A stretch of 64,000 nucleotides of DNA from positions 682,001 to 746,000 of the forward strand of contig JAXLTY010000002.1 in assembly GCA_046329815.1 (NCBI GenBank), given 5' to 3'. Below the pieces are notes generated by a model. It did not search any database and was not told where the DNA came from. It worked only from the letters and a program-made list of their open reading frames with translations. This document shows, in pieces, positions 1-9,810 of this stretch; within the stretch, counting starts at the first letter, position 1; the number at the start of each line of letters is the position of its first letter. A program made the position numbers and the translations under genes. Source of the stretch: JADJSS01 sp046329815 (GTDB lineage: Bacteria > Bacteroidota > Bacteroidia > Chitinophagales > JADIYW01).

Positions 1-182
1 TTGATACTCACAAAACCGCTGTCAGCTTTATCTAAAGTTCCGATTATATGTAAAAGCGTAGATTTTCCGGCACCAGACGGACCGACAATACATACCAACT
101 CACCTTTTGAAATTTCCAGTGAAACACCTTTTACTACCTGCAGTTTATCGTAAGATTTTGTGATGTTTTGGCAAATTATCAT
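1..182 (-). CDS. ABC transporter ATP-binding protein, LolD-like (partial, N-terminus only)
   Basis: The minus strand reads from ATG at 182 and runs off the window edge, leaving about 60 residues. A complete Walker A motif, GPSGAGKST, lies at about residues 34-42, after a typical ABC start with an aromatic A-loop (SYDKLQVVKGVSLEI). The wording after Walker A (HIIGTLDKADSGFV) is typical of the LolD/MacB group that powers lipoprotein release or small-molecule export. The partner permease and signature motif lie outside the window, so the substrate cannot be stated. The gene follows the HU/SPOR gene in the same direction with a 57-bp gap that is mostly a hexamer repeat. Confidence 0.8.
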   Translation of the reverse strand, partial: MIICQNITKSYDKLQVVKGVSLEISKGELVCIVGPSGAGKSTLLHIIGTLDKADSGFVSI

Positions 183-183
183 A

Positions 184-219
184 AAAGTGAAAGTGAAAGT
201 GAAAGTGATTGTGAAAGTT
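184..219. repeat. AAAGTG hexanucleotide tandem repeat before an ABC ATPase start
   Basis: Four exact AAAGTG units at 184-207 are followed by two degenerate units (ATTGTG, AAAGTT). The array ends immediately before the ATG of the ABC ATPase on the minus strand and fills most of the gap to the upstream gene. Arrays like this can change length by slipped-strand pairing, so the 5' untranslated spacing could vary; that consequence is inference. Confidence 0.8.
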
Positions 220-239
220 CATCGGACAAAAGTGAGTAA

Positions 240-1313
240 TTAATTTTTACCTGGACGAAGGCAATACACTTTTGCGCGTGGATTAATTTCAGATTTTATA
301 ACTTCCAATGAGGCATCAACATCTTTTTCATCAACTTCTATGGTTACTTTATATCTGCCATTTTCATTAATAATCCTGGTTTTATAATTTTGCTCTTCAA
401 TGTTCTTTTTCAAACTGTTAGCTGCATTTTTATCTACAAAAGCGCTTACAAATATCAATGCTTTATAGTTTTTTTTTGTGCCGGTTTGTGCTATTTTTTT
501 GGGTACCACAACTTCTTTAACAACAGGTTGTACTTCTTTTACAGACTCTGCTGATTCTTCATTTTTTGCGATGGCTGTCGGAAATACTTCACCACCAACT
601 TCTACATATTTAGGAATTTCTTTATTTATTTTCTCTTTTTTCACCGGCTGTAAATCGCCTGAAAATTCTGTTGTTCCGATTGAAGAAACAGGAAAAACAG
701 AAGAGAAACTAGTTGATAAAGTATTGCTTTTATTAATATTCAGAATGATTGTTGAACTAAAAAACAGAAGCGCTACTATTGCTGCAATTGCATAATATGC
801 TTTCGTTTTTTTAGCTTGCGGCGAAACAGCATCTTGCATCAATTCAGGATGCAAAACACGCTGATATTGTTCTTTAATTTCTTCTTCTATATCTTTTAGA
901 CGATGAATCGGTTCAATTGATAATTCAGTTAAACCAAAGCTATTCAACAAGAAATTCTTATTGGGCAATGGCTGAAATTGCACTCGTTTTTCTTCATCAA
1001 AATAGATCTTGCCAATTTCTTTTAAGATCAGACTATTGTTTGTTTCCAGTGTTTGCTGACATTCTTTCGCAAACGCAACCACTTTTTCTTCTGCTTCCTG
1101 ATAGGAAATTGCAAATCGCTGCATAATAGCATGACACAATAAACCATCATTATTCAGTAACGACTTGTTAAATGCCAATACTTTTGTCGGCGGCACTACT
1201 TTATTTTCAAACAAACGTATTTCAGCAGGCCGATAATTGGCAATAATTGCACCAAAACCAGGAATAATTACGCAATTGTTTGTTAATAATAATTGTTGGA
1301 TGGTTTCTATCAT
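240..1313 (-). CDS. HU-CCDC81 and SPOR domain-containing envelope protein
   Basis: This 357-residue protein has an N-terminal HU-like/CCDC81 domain (about residues 1-120, with GFGAIIANYRPAE), a cytoplasmic linker, one membrane helix near residues 172-192 (AYYAIAAIVALLFF), a periplasmic charged linker, and a C-terminal SPOR domain (about 283-353). SPOR domains bind denuded peptidoglycan glycan strands. This domain order is a recognised Bacteroidota architecture that presumably links a cytoplasmic DNA- or protein-binding head to the cell wall, perhaps during division. A Bacteroidota -7-like word (TATTTTTG on the minus strand, 1321-1328) lies just before the ATG, but in such AT-rich DNA it is weak support. 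Confidence 0.85.
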   Translation of the reverse strand: MIETIQQLLLTNNCVIIPGFGAIIANYRPAEIRLFENKVVPPTKVLAFNKSLLNNDGLLCHAIMQRFAISYQEAEEKVVAFAKECQQTLETNNSLILKEIGKIYFDEEKRVQFQPLPNKNFLLNSFGLTELSIEPIHRLKDIEEEIKEQYQRVLHPELMQDAVSPQAKKTKAYYAIAAIVALLFFSSTIILNINKSNTLSTSFSSVFPVSSIGTTEFSGDLQPVKKEKINKEIPKYVEVGGEVFPTAIAKNEESAESVKEVQPVVKEVVVPKKIAQTGTKKNYKALIFVSAFVDKNAANSLKKNIEEQNYKTRIINENGRYKVTIEVDEKDVDASLEVIKSEINPRAKVYCLRPGKN

Positions 1314-1371
1314 GGAAAAACAAAAATAAAAAAAATTAGTAACAAAAGTTAATAAAATTTCTCATTTCGAT

Positions 1372-2562
1372 TTACTGAATGATAATTTTAGAAAAATAAT
1401 TTCCTTTTTCCGTATTCACTTGTAATTGATACATGCCTTTCGGCAAATTGGAATAATCTAAAGAAATACGTTGCTGATTATTAATCGTTTTGGAATCAAT
1501 TATTTTTCCTGTCAAATCAAATAAATTAAGTGTTGCCTGCTGATAATTTTCTTCCATTTCCATAGTAAATAAACCATTCGATGGATTTGGAAACAACTGT
1601 GCTTTTATAGAATTACCAGTACGAATGCCGGTAACTATATTTAAAGCACTGCAAGAAATTATTTTGTTTTGCGCCGTATCTATATTTACCAAATTTGCTG
1701 CTGCATTATTATAAAATGTTGTAATTGCATCACAGTCTCTTTTCAGCCAAAAATCTAACCAAGGTTTCAACAGCATTAGAACACGTGCCTGCTGAACTGT
1801 TCGCTGTATATAGTTTTTATCTGTACATACTAATTCGCCTAATTCACAAGGCGTTTCATTTGGGTCGCCAAACTGGCAATGTGAGCCGCCAATAATATTT
1901 GCGAAGAATTTGTATTCTGACGCTAAATTATTGTACATCTTTTTACTGTTTGTATTGGCTGGTGCGATACAATCTTTTGTTCCTGTAAAAATTAAAGCCG
2001 GCTGTCTGCAAACACTTGCCTTTGCTATTGCTGATTCAGTTAAAAAGGTTTCTGCAGCCGAAAAATTAAAAAAAGTTGTAACATCAGTAACATTCTGCAT
2101 GCCTAAAAAAGAAGCGCCGCCACCCATTGAATGACCACCAATTGCATTGTAATCTGCAGTTTTACCATACAAAAATGAATTAATAGAATCACCTAACGAT
2201 TTTACATAACGCGCGACAAATAATTCATCTTTACCAAAATTGCTGTGATTTGGCGGAACACCTGATTCAGTTGCCGGAAATGCCAGAATATATCCATTGG
2301 CTACCAATGCATTAGCCAGCCAATCGTATGCACTGGCAGACATTACAAATCCATGTCCGAAAGCAATTACCGGAAATTTAGTTCCATCACTGACAATTGG
2401 CTGGTTGTTTCCATCTGCAGTTGCCGGATAGCTTATATACACCTGAACATACCTGTTTCCTCTTGCTTTATCGTTGAGATTCAGTGTTCTTTTTCCTATT
2501 TTATACAGTGAAAAACCAGATAATGTAGCTAATAAAAAGACAGAAAGTAGTAATTTCTTCAT
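1372..2562 (-). CDS. Secreted alpha/beta hydrolase (chlorophyllase/PAF-acetylhydrolase-like) with T9SS sorting domain
   Basis: The 396-residue product begins with a signal peptide (MKKLLLSVFLLATLSGFS). Its hydrolase core shows an oxyanion-side GHGF motif near residue 70 and a nucleophile elbow GHSMGG near residue 144, with a later Asp (GTKDCIAP) and His (GGSHCQFG) completing a plausible triad. The last 80 residues (LFPNPSNGLFTMEM to the end) are a T9SS type A sorting domain, so the enzyme should be exported and attached to the surface or released. The substrate is unknown; lipid or ester hydrolysis is likely from the fold. It lies downstream of tsaD, separated by a terminator-like hairpin. 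Confidence 0.85.
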   Translation of the reverse strand: MKKLLLSVFLLATLSGFSLYKIGKRTLNLNDKARGNRYVQVYISYPATADGNNQPIVSDGTKFPVIAFGHGFVMSASAYDWLANALVANGYILAFPATESGVPPNHSNFGKDELFVARYVKSLGDSINSFLYGKTADYNAIGGHSMGGGASFLGMQNVTDVTTFFNFSAAETFLTESAIAKASVCRQPALIFTGTKDCIAPANTNSKKMYNNLASEYKFFANIIGGSHCQFGDPNETPCELGELVCTDKNYIQRTVQQARVLMLLKPWLDFWLKRDCDAITTFYNNAAANLVNIDTAQNKIISCSALNIVTGIRTGNSIKAQLFPNPSNGLFTMEMEENYQQATLNLFDLTGKIIDSKTINNQQRISLDYSNLPKGMYQLQVNTEKGNYFSKIIIQ

Positions 2563-2602
2563 GTAGCTAATTTTTTGTTGTTTTACACTTCAAATGTAAA
2601 TA

Positions 2603-2637
2603 ATAAAAAACATATTACCAAACAAACGTTTGGTAAT
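2603..2637 (-). terminator. Terminator-like hairpin after tsaD (possible operator dyad)
   Basis: A perfect 10-bp inverted repeat (ATTACCAAAC at 2614-2623 and GTTTGGTAAT at 2628-2637) has a 4-nt loop. Read on the minus strand it is followed by ATGTTTTTTATT, so it fits a low-GC intrinsic terminator for tsaD. The same dyad resembles TetR-type operators and lies 52 bp upstream of the hydrolase start, so an operator role is the alternative. Confidence 0.6.
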
Positions 2638-2661
2638 TATTTTCAGATTTTCAAAAAGAAA

Positions 2662-3669
2662 TTACATCATTAATCGTGCTGCAATTGGAATATCTAATGT
2701 TGTAAATTGATTTTTCAGATACTTATAATATGCAGTTATAGCGATCATTCCGGCATTATCTGTACAGTATTGAAAATCAGGTATGTATGTATTCCAATTG
2801 TACTTTAATCCAAATTCAGTCAATTGTTTGCGTAGTTCAGAATTAGCGCTGACACCACCGGCTATTGCAATTTCATGAATGTTCAATTCGTCAGCAGCTT
2901 TTTTGATTTTTTTCATTAGCATCGCAACAATAGAATGTTGAACTGATGCACAAATATCATTTAAATGCTCAGTGATGAAATCAGGATTGTTTTTTAATTC
3001 TTTTTGCAGAAAATATAGAATACTCGTTTTAATTCCACTGAACGAAAAATTCAAACCTTCAACATTTGTTTGCGAAAATTGATACGCTGATGGATTTCCG
3101 AGTTTTGCGTATTTATCAATCAAAGGTCCGCCAGGATACGGCAAATGCAACATTTTAGCGGTTTTATCAAATGCTTCGCCTGCAGCATCATCTAAGGTCT
3201 CACCTATTATTTCCATTTCCAGATAATCTTTCACCAAAACAATTTGTGTATGTCCGCCGGAAACAGTTAAACATAAAAACGGAAATTTTGGCTTTGGTTC
3301 ATCAATGAAATGCGCCAATACATGTGCCTGCATATGATGCACATCTATCAATGGAATACTCAACGCTTGTGCCATTGATTTTGCAAACATACCACCAACC
3401 AGCAACGAACCCATTAAACCTGGTCCGCGCGTAAAAGCAATTGCAGTAATATCTTTATTTGTCACATTGGCTTTTTTTAATGCTTCCACAACAACAGGAA
3501 TGATATTTTTTGCATGCTCGCGGCTGGCTAATTCCGGTACAACGCCACCATATTGTTCATGTACTTTTTGATTTGCAGTCAGATTTGAAACTACTTTACC
3601 ATTTATACAAACGGCTGCAGATGTATCATCACAGGAAGATTCTATTGCTAATATGACGATTTCAGGCAT
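2662..3669 (-). CDS. tsaD: tRNA N6-adenosine threonylcarbamoyltransferase TsaD
   Basis: This 335-residue protein is full length for TsaD (Kae1/Qri7 family). It transfers threonylcarbamoyl from TC-AMP to A37 of tRNAs reading ANN codons, together with TsaB and TsaE in the cytoplasm. The signature N-terminal IESSCDDT, the metal-binding HMQAH near residue 110, the SGGHTQ loop and the GGVSANS segment are all present. The ATG at 3669 gives the normal N-terminus (MPEIVILAIESSC). It is divergent from tamB, with the two 5' regions overlapping or nearly so; this tsaD/tamB neighbourhood is common in Bacteroidota. Confidence 0.97.
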   Translation of the reverse strand: MPEIVILAIESSCDDTSAAVCINGKVVSNLTANQKVHEQYGGVVPELASREHAKNIIPVVVEALKKANVTNKDITAIAFTRGPGLMGSLLVGGMFAKSMAQALSIPLIDVHHMQAHVLAHFIDEPKPKFPFLCLTVSGGHTQIVLVKDYLEMEIIGETLDDAAGEAFDKTAKMLHLPYPGGPLIDKYAKLGNPSAYQFSQTNVEGLNFSFSGIKTSILYFLQKELKNNPDFITEHLNDICASVQHSIVAMLMKKIKKAADELNIHEIAIAGGVSANSELRKQLTEFGLKYNWNTYIPDFQYCTDNAGMIAITAYYKYLKNQFTTLDIPIAARLMM

Positions 3670-3712
3670 AAAAATTGCTTATTTTCTATTATTTTTACAG
3701 CTTCACAACAAC

Positions 3713-6700
3713 TTGAAAAAATTCTTTAAATATACGTTCCGAACTGCGTTAGCAATCATACTTTTGACATTGTTGTTATTTGTTTCTGCTTATTATTTAA
3801 TTCAACAACCAAAAGTACAAACGTATTTAGTACACAAAATAAGCGATATTTTATCAAAACAATTAGGTAACGAAGTAAAAATTGATTCTGTCAACCTGAA
3901 ATTTATTAAAACTGTTGAACTTCATAAAGTATATGTTTCGTCAAATAAAAACAAAAATGACACCATCTTATTTGCAAACAAGCTATACGCCAATTTTTTG
4001 ATCGGTGAAACATTATTCGATCAAATTACTCACTTAAAAGGCGGAAAAATTTATGTGGATAATTTGGAATTAGATGGTATTCGGTTTAATGGCTATCGGT
4101 CAATTGATGACAGTTTGTTCAATTTCAGTTTTATTCTGGAAAAATTCGCTTCAAAAGATAAAAAGCCGAAAGTAAAAAAAGAAACTAAGCCGATCGAGTT
4201 AAAATTAAATTCTCTGAAACTAACCAACGGAAATTTAGTATTTGACGATCGCCATAAAGACAGACGGTTTGATATACGTTTCAAAAAAGTAGCTGTTGAT
4301 GTTCGTGATTTCAACATGAATAAATTAAAAATTGACGCCAAAAAAGTAGAACTCGAAGAACCATTTTTTAAACTTACTGATTACAACGAAATACCAAGCA
4401 AACCGAAAGATCCGAACAAAAAAAGTAAAATGTTTGATGTGCAAGGTCTTGGCAATAAGCTAAATATCAATGTTGATAATTTAACTATCATAAATGGTAC
4501 GCATGCTATGGATTTTAAAAAGAAAGACCAGAAAGCAGGCAATTTCCTGATCAGCCAGATGAAAATTCATGACATTAATTTAGATTTTGATGACTATCGC
4601 TGGGATTCAACAGGTATGCATGTTAAAATGAAACAATTAAACGCAATTGCTGATGATGGTTTGGTATTAAAAAAATTACAGGCAAATGTACTTTTAGATA
4701 ATGGCGGAATTTATTTGAACGATGCAGATATTGCATTCAATAATTCGGTTTTCCAAAGTAATTTAGCATTGCAGTTTAAAACCGGCGACTGGACTTCGTT
4801 CAAAAACTTTGAAAACGATGTTATGATGAAAGCAGACATCAAAGAGTTGAATGCGAAATCTAAAGACATTGCCACATTTGCACCTAAAGTATTAAAATTC
4901 ATTCCGAATGACATCTACATGACCGGTAATGTTAAAGGAAATTTGGCCAACTTGCATGTCAATAAATTATACGTTAAAACCGGAAAAAATACGGTGATCG
5001 ATATTACCGGAAACATCAAAGGTTTGCCACATATCAACCAGACATTATTTGATCTGAAAGTGAATGAACTCAAATCAAATCCGGAAGATTTGAAAGGTAT
5101 TTTATCGTATGTAAAATTACCGGCACAGCTCGATAAAGCAGGCAATATTTCTTTCAAAGGTTCTTACTTTGGTTTCATTAATGACTTTGTTGCAAAAGGA
5201 AGTTTGAACAGCACCGGTTACGGAAATGTACTAATGGATGTGCGCATGAATTTTCCAAAAGGACAAGCACCCAATTATTCAGGAAAAGTGTCGGCAACTA
5301 ATTTGAATTTAGCTGCAATTACAGGCAACAGTAAATTATTCGGAACGGTTGATCTGGATTTGACTGCTGACGGAAAAGGGTTTAAAGCAAGCGAATTAAG
5401 TACAAAACTAAACGGTACGATTCGTAATTTTTATGTAAACGGCTTTGTGTTTGATAAAATAAAAGTCAATGGATTCTTAGATAAAAAGAAATTTTCCGGT
5501 AAAGCGTTTTTCGATGACAATTGCTTCCTGATTGATTTTAATGGTATCGCCGATTTCAACGATAAGTTGCCAAAATTTGATTTCAAAACAAGCATTAAAA
5601 ACGCAGATTTACGCAAACTGAATCTATCGAAAGACACCATCATGATTTCATTAGATGGCGAAATTCACGGAACCGGAAAAAATCTGGAAAACTTAAATGG
5701 CAATGGTATTTTCAGCAATATCATTCTTCAGAATTCAAAAGATATTCTGGCACTTTCTGATGTTACCATAAATATGAAAAACAATGGCAACGACAGAAAC
5801 TATGCCATTAAATCAAACCAGTTCAATGCAACCGTAAAAGGTTTATTCGATCCATTATCAATTGTGCCTTCGATGAAAGTGTTTTTGAGTAATTATACCA
5901 AACTGATCCATCCGACTGATAAAGATTATGCAAAAGCAAAACCACAGCAATTCGATGCAGATATTACACTTAAATCTGATTTCGGTTTGTTTAAAGTATT
6001 TGTTCCGAAACTGGAATATATAAGCGATCTTACCTTAAATACAAATGTTAACACAAACAGTAATTTATTGCATATCGATGCAAACATGGATTCGTCCGTA
6101 TATAATAAAATCAACCTGAATCATCTTGTAGTGAACGGCGATATCGTTGGTAACAACATTATTGTGGATGCAGACGTCAAGAAATTACAATCCGGAAAAA
6201 CTATTATTGAAAATATCAGTTTCGGTTTAAATTCTTCATTGGAGCAATTGCTGTCCAATTTGTCTGTTTCGGCTGATACCGCATCCAATCTGGTGCGTTT
6301 AGAGTCAACTTTGGATTTCAGAGGCGATACCATCATAGCGAGAATTTTAGATTCAAAATTGAAACTAAACAATAAAATCTGGCAAGTAGAAAAAGGAAAT
6401 CAATTGACAGTTATTGACAGTATTTTTATTACTGATAATTTTTCATTAGTTCAAGGCGACCAAAGATTAACAGTCCAAAACGGAAGAAATTCGTTGGAAG
6501 ATGCTAAAATAAACATCGAAAATCTTTACTTGCCTGACCTTGCACAGTTAATAGATTCTACCGGTTTGCTCAAAAACGGACGGTTAACCGGTAAAGTCAA
6601 CCTGAAAAATATTTTAACAAAACTAAAAGTAGATGCAGACATAACACTAAACGATTTACAAGTGTTGGACTATAAAGTAAAAGTAATTGGCCTCAGCGGC

Positions 6701-8551
6701 ACTTATGGCAAAAATGGCAAAAAAATCGTTGAGGTTACCGGTTCATTAGACGACAAAGATTACCAACTCGCGTTCGACGGTACTTACGATATGCAAGTAA
6801 AAGGCAACGAAAAATTTGATGTCACTACAGATATCGAACTCTTGAATTTAAGTTTTCTGGAAGCGTTGTTGAAAAAAGAATTGTTGGTGCCGCATGCGTT
6901 TGTCAAAGGACAATTAAATATTTCCGGTAGTCTAAAAAAACCGGTTTTAACCGGCGAAGCTCAAATTATTGACACAGCTATCTTAAAACTGAAATATTTG
7001 GGTACCACTTTTAAATTGGTTGACCAAAAAATAAAACTAAACAGTTCCGGTTTTGATTTTGGTAATATGAATTTGTATGATAATTACGGAAACACAGCAA
7101 CACTTTCCGGAAAATTACTGCACAATGGTTTTAAAGACTGGCAGGCAAAAGCATATTTAAATGCGCCGAATGGTTTCAATTTCATGAATACAACATTTGA
7201 CGACAACCAGGATTTTTACGGAAAAGTATTTGCAAAAGGCGATGTTGATATCGACGGACCTTTCAGTGATTTAAGAATTGATGCAAATGTTACTACGCTG
7301 AAAAATTCAGAATTCAATTTACCAGTGTCCGGAAAATCTTCTGAAAAAGGATATGCCTGGGTAAAATTTGTCGATCCGAAAGAAGAAAAGAAAGCAATCG
7401 AATACAAATCAAAATTAAGCGGCTTAAATATTACGCTGAACATTACTGCAACACCTGACGCTACAGCAAATATCATTTTGGATCAGGCGGCAAACGATAA
7501 AATTACCGGTAAAGGTTATGGCGATATTACACTGACCATGAATACAAAAGGTGATATTCGTATTGATGGCATTTATGATATTACCGAAGGAAAATATGAT
7601 TTCAGTTTCCAGGGCGCTTTAAATAAAACATTCAAAATTAAGAAAGGAAGTACCATTAAATTCAACGGCAAACCTACTGACGCTGATTTGGATATTACTG
7701 CTTTGTACAATGTAAAAAATGCATCTGTACGCAATATCTTCGACAGTACTTCAGCGTTGCGCAACAGAACATTTCCAATTGATTTGAACCTGAGAATCAC
7801 CAATACCTTAGAAAAACCAAAGATCGGCTTCGTTATAGCGCCAACAGACGGAACCATTTCTGCGCAGACAGAAGAGTTGAAACGCAAATTAGATGAAATT
7901 TCAGCAAATGAGAACGATGTAAACAACAATGCAGCCACGCTCCTTTTGTTTAATACATTTTTCCCGACAGGAACTGCTTCCGACCAAAAACTTACAGGTT
8001 TCTCCAGTACGGTTACAGATTTGGTATTCAGCCAGCTTTCCAATATCATTTCCAAAGGTTTATCGCAATTAATAAAAGGCGCAACACTGGATTTGGTATT
8101 AAACGATATTGAAAGTAAATCGCGCAACTTCGGATTTAGCTACAAGCAAGAATTGTTTGGCAACCGCATCATTTTAACGATTGGTGGAAACGTCAATTTT
8201 GGTGGCACTACCGACAATACGAGTTTGCCGCCAAACGGACAAACCAGCCGTAACACGGCAGTTGCCGGCGATTTTGTATTGGAATACTTAGTGACACAAG
8301 ATGGAAGAATTCGTTTAAAAACCTTTGCAAGAACAGCAAATTACGATATTTTGAATCAGGACAGGATACGAACCGGTGGTGCTATTTCGTTCCAGAAAGA
8401 TTTTGACAGCTTCAAAGAGTTGTTTACAACTAAGAAGAAAAAAGAAAAAGAGCAGGAAGATCCTAAACCGGATCCGATACTGCCAATTCTACCAAAAGAA
8501 GAACTGCAACCTGTAATAGATACCTTACCGAAACAGCCGGAAATTCAATAA
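3713..8551 (+). CDS. tamB: Translocation and assembly module protein TamB (DUF490)
   Basis: The very long product (about 1612 residues) has one N-terminal membrane anchor (TALAIILLTLLLFVSAYYL), a long series of beta-strand repeats typical of AsmA/TamB bridge proteins, and a C-terminal TamB (DUF490) domain including ITGKGYGDI near residue 1260 and FNTFFPTG near residue 1420. TamB spans the periplasm and moves phospholipid and/or assists outer-membrane protein assembly. The open frame extends to an ATG at 3653 inside tsaD. A TTG at 3713 (LKKFFKYTFRT) gives a more normal short basic start and no overlap, so it is chosen here, with the ATG as the alternative. The C-terminal tail is rich in Lys, Glu and Pro. 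Its likely partner TamL lies at 44.3 kb. Confidence 0.9.
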   Translation: MKKFFKYTFRTALAIILLTLLLFVSAYYLIQQPKVQTYLVHKISDILSKQLGNEVKIDSVNLKFIKTVELHKVYVSSNKNKNDTILFANKLYANFLIGETLFDQITHLKGGKIYVDNLELDGIRFNGYRSIDDSLFNFSFILEKFASKDKKPKVKKETKPIELKLNSLKLTNGNLVFDDRHKDRRFDIRFKKVAVDVRDFNMNKLKIDAKKVELEEPFFKLTDYNEIPSKPKDPNKKSKMFDVQGLGNKLNINVDNLTIINGTHAMDFKKKDQKAGNFLISQMKIHDINLDFDDYRWDSTGMHVKMKQLNAIADDGLVLKKLQANVLLDNGGIYLNDADIAFNNSVFQSNLALQFKTGDWTSFKNFENDVMMKADIKELNAKSKDIATFAPKVLKFIPNDIYMTGNVKGNLANLHVNKLYVKTGKNTVIDITGNIKGLPHINQTLFDLKVNELKSNPEDLKGILSYVKLPAQLDKAGNISFKGSYFGFINDFVAKGSLNSTGYGNVLMDVRMNFPKGQAPNYSGKVSATNLNLAAITGNSKLFGTVDLDLTADGKGFKASELSTKLNGTIRNFYVNGFVFDKIKVNGFLDKKKFSGKAFFDDNCFLIDFNGIADFNDKLPKFDFKTSIKNADLRKLNLSKDTIMISLDGEIHGTGKNLENLNGNGIFSNIILQNSKDILALSDVTINMKNNGNDRNYAIKSNQFNATVKGLFDPLSIVPSMKVFLSNYTKLIHPTDKDYAKAKPQQFDADITLKSDFGLFKVFVPKLEYISDLTLNTNVNTNSNLLHIDANMDSSVYNKINLNHLVVNGDIVGNNIIVDADVKKLQSGKTIIENISFGLNSSLEQLLSNLSVSADTASNLVRLESTLDFRGDTIIARILDSKLKLNNKIWQVEKGNQLTVIDSIFITDNFSLVQGDQRLTVQNGRNSLEDAKINIENLYLPDLAQLIDSTGLLKNGRLTGKVNLKNILTKLKVDADITLNDLQVLDYKVKVIGLSGTYGKNGKKIVEVTGSLDDKDYQLAFDGTYDMQVKGNEKFDVTTDIELLNLSFLEALLKKELLVPHAFVKGQLNISGSLKKPVLTGEAQIIDTAILKLKYLGTTFKLVDQKIKLNSSGFDFGNMNLYDNYGNTATLSGKLLHNGFKDWQAKAYLNAPNGFNFMNTTFDDNQDFYGKVFAKGDVDIDGPFSDLRIDANVTTLKNSEFNLPVSGKSSEKGYAWVKFVDPKEEKKAIEYKSKLSGLNITLNITATPDATANIILDQAANDKITGKGYGDITLTMNTKGDIRIDGIYDITEGKYDFSFQGALNKTFKIKKGSTIKFNGKPTDADLDITALYNVKNASVRNIFDSTSALRNRTFPIDLNLRITNTLEKPKIGFVIAPTDGTISAQTEELKRKLDEISANENDVNNNAATLLLFNTFFPTGTASDQKLTGFSSTVTDLVFSQLSNIISKGLSQLIKGATLDLVLNDIESKSRNFGFSYKQELFGNRIILTIGGNVNFGGTTDNTSLPPNGQTSRNTAVAGDFVLEYLVTQDGRIRLKTFARTANYDILNQDRIRTGGAISFQKDFDSFKELFTTKKKKEKEQEDPKPDPILPILPKEELQPVIDTLPKQPEIQ

Positions 8552-8607
8552 TCAATTGAATTTCAAATTATTGTCATACTGTATTGAGCTCTCGATACTT
8601 CACTTTG

Positions 8608-8712
8608 TGTTCTCGCTAAGTCATCCACTGTTCTCGCAGCTTTATCCAGTATTATCGCTAAACCATCCGCTGTTTTCGCTGATGCTTCTGTCGTTATCTC
8701 TGTTTTTCCGTT
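8608..8712. repeat. Imperfect 21-bp tandem repeat, five units
   Basis: Units begin at 8608, 8629, 8650, 8671 and 8692. The first reads TGTTCTCGCTAAGTCATCCAC and the others keep the TGTTNTCGCT core with substitutions. The array lies in the 235-bp gap between tamB and the minus-strand lipoprotein gene. It holds no credible coding frame and its role is unknown. Confidence 0.7.
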
Positions 8713-8732
8713 TTATTTTTAAAATCAGGCAA

Positions 8733-8762
8733 TAAAAAAAGGCTGGCATTGCTGCCAACCTT
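8733..8762 (-). terminator. Intrinsic terminator of first polyproline lipoprotein gene
   Basis: On the minus strand the stem GGTTGGC / GCCAGCC, with loop AGCAAT and flanking A:T pairs, is followed by a run of seven T. It lies 25 bp after the stop codon of the 8787-9557 gene. An almost identical copy terminates the paralogous gene next door. Confidence 0.9.
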
Positions 8763-8786
8763 ACAAGTTATTGATTTAAACTGTTT

Positions 8787-9557
8787 TTATTTTACAGTTC
8801 CGTTTGCAGAAAAACCTGGAGGCGGTGGCGGTGGAGCGCAGTCTCCTAATTGACCAACGATATAAGTTGCCCAGTTTTTGCTAGCTGTAAAACGAGGGCC
8901 GTTTGCCCAAGCTGTTTCTTTTGTAACTACATCACCATCTGTATCAACTCTGATAACAGAAGCGTGAGCTGCAATAATGAAGTTAGCAGGAACACTAGAT
9001 AATGGTATGGTATAGGTTACTGATTGTGCTAAATTAGTAGCATTGAAAGTTGCCTTGATTGGGAATTTTCCAGGAACCGGCGTACCACCTCCTGATTTAG
9101 GAGTTCCTGATAATGTACCTACATACAAATGTAATTCTGTCATATACCAGTCTGATTCTGTTGTGTAAGTGATATATAAATTGTTAGCATCATTTGCATA
9201 AGTCAAAGTTCCCATTAGGATGTTTTGACCTGCTAAAAGACTTACAGTTTTGATACCACCACAATACAATTCTTCGCCACCTAAATTTGATGCCTTAGGA
9301 GTTGATGATGAATGTGTAACATTCAGCGAAGGTAAATCAATGTGCCAACCGATATTATCATCAGAAAAGCCACTGGTTGAAGAAAGATTTGGATAAGCCA
9401 CTCCATCTTTTAAAACAGAAACACCTGGAATAGTACTGGTAGTCATAAAGCCAGATGGTGTAGCAGTACTTTTTGCCTTTGTTGCTAAAGACGTTTCTTT
9501 TTGACAAGCCACAAAAATTGCAACTACAGCCAAAATAATTAAAGATAATTTTTTCAT
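8787..9557 (-). CDS. Lipoprotein of unknown function with C-terminal polyproline motif (paralogue A)
   Basis: The 256-residue product has a lipoprotein signal (MKKLSLIILAVVAIFVAC, Cys at about residue 18), so it should be anchored to a membrane. The body is Ser/Thr/Gly-rich and probably beta-structured, with a segment YITYTTESDWYMTELHLYVG that matches the neighbouring paralogue (YVTYQITNSQWKLSQVHMYIG). The C-terminus is GDC, then six prolines, then GFSANGTVK. No known domain was recognised. Together with the 9866-10573 gene and their identical terminators it represents a local duplication. A surface-exposed adhesin or binding protein is possible, but nothing in the sequence proves this. Confidence 0.75.
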   Translation of the reverse strand: MKKLSLIILAVVAIFVACQKETSLATKAKSTATPSGFMTTSTIPGVSVLKDGVAYPNLSSTSGFSDDNIGWHIDLPSLNVTHSSSTPKASNLGGEELYCGGIKTVSLLAGQNILMGTLTYANDANNLYITYTTESDWYMTELHLYVGTLSGTPKSGGGTPVPGKFPIKATFNATNLAQSVTYTIPLSSVPANFIIAAHASVIRVDTDGDVVTKETAWANGPRFTASKNWATYIVGQLGDCAPPPPPPGFSANGTVK

Positions 9558-9810
9558 TTTAGTTTGTTTTAGTTAAAAATCTGCGCAATTATAGCCGATT
9601 ATTTTAAAACATTAAATTAATATTATCAACAACATTTAATAACTTTTACGACATATAGAATGTAGTTTTAATATAAAGTTTAAAATAACAGTTGACTATC
9701 TTGTCTATTTAGTTGATCATCAACAGTTATTTTATTATTTTTATTTATAAACGCGGAACAAACTAAACTTTCTATATGAATAAAAAGGTTACTTAACTAA
9801 CTGATAGGCA

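Noticed and set aside
7573..8127. 184-residue minus-strand open frame inside tamB
   Set aside because: It is antisense to a clearly conserved TamB C-terminal domain, has no recognisable protein features, and its length follows from the codon pattern of the sense gene.
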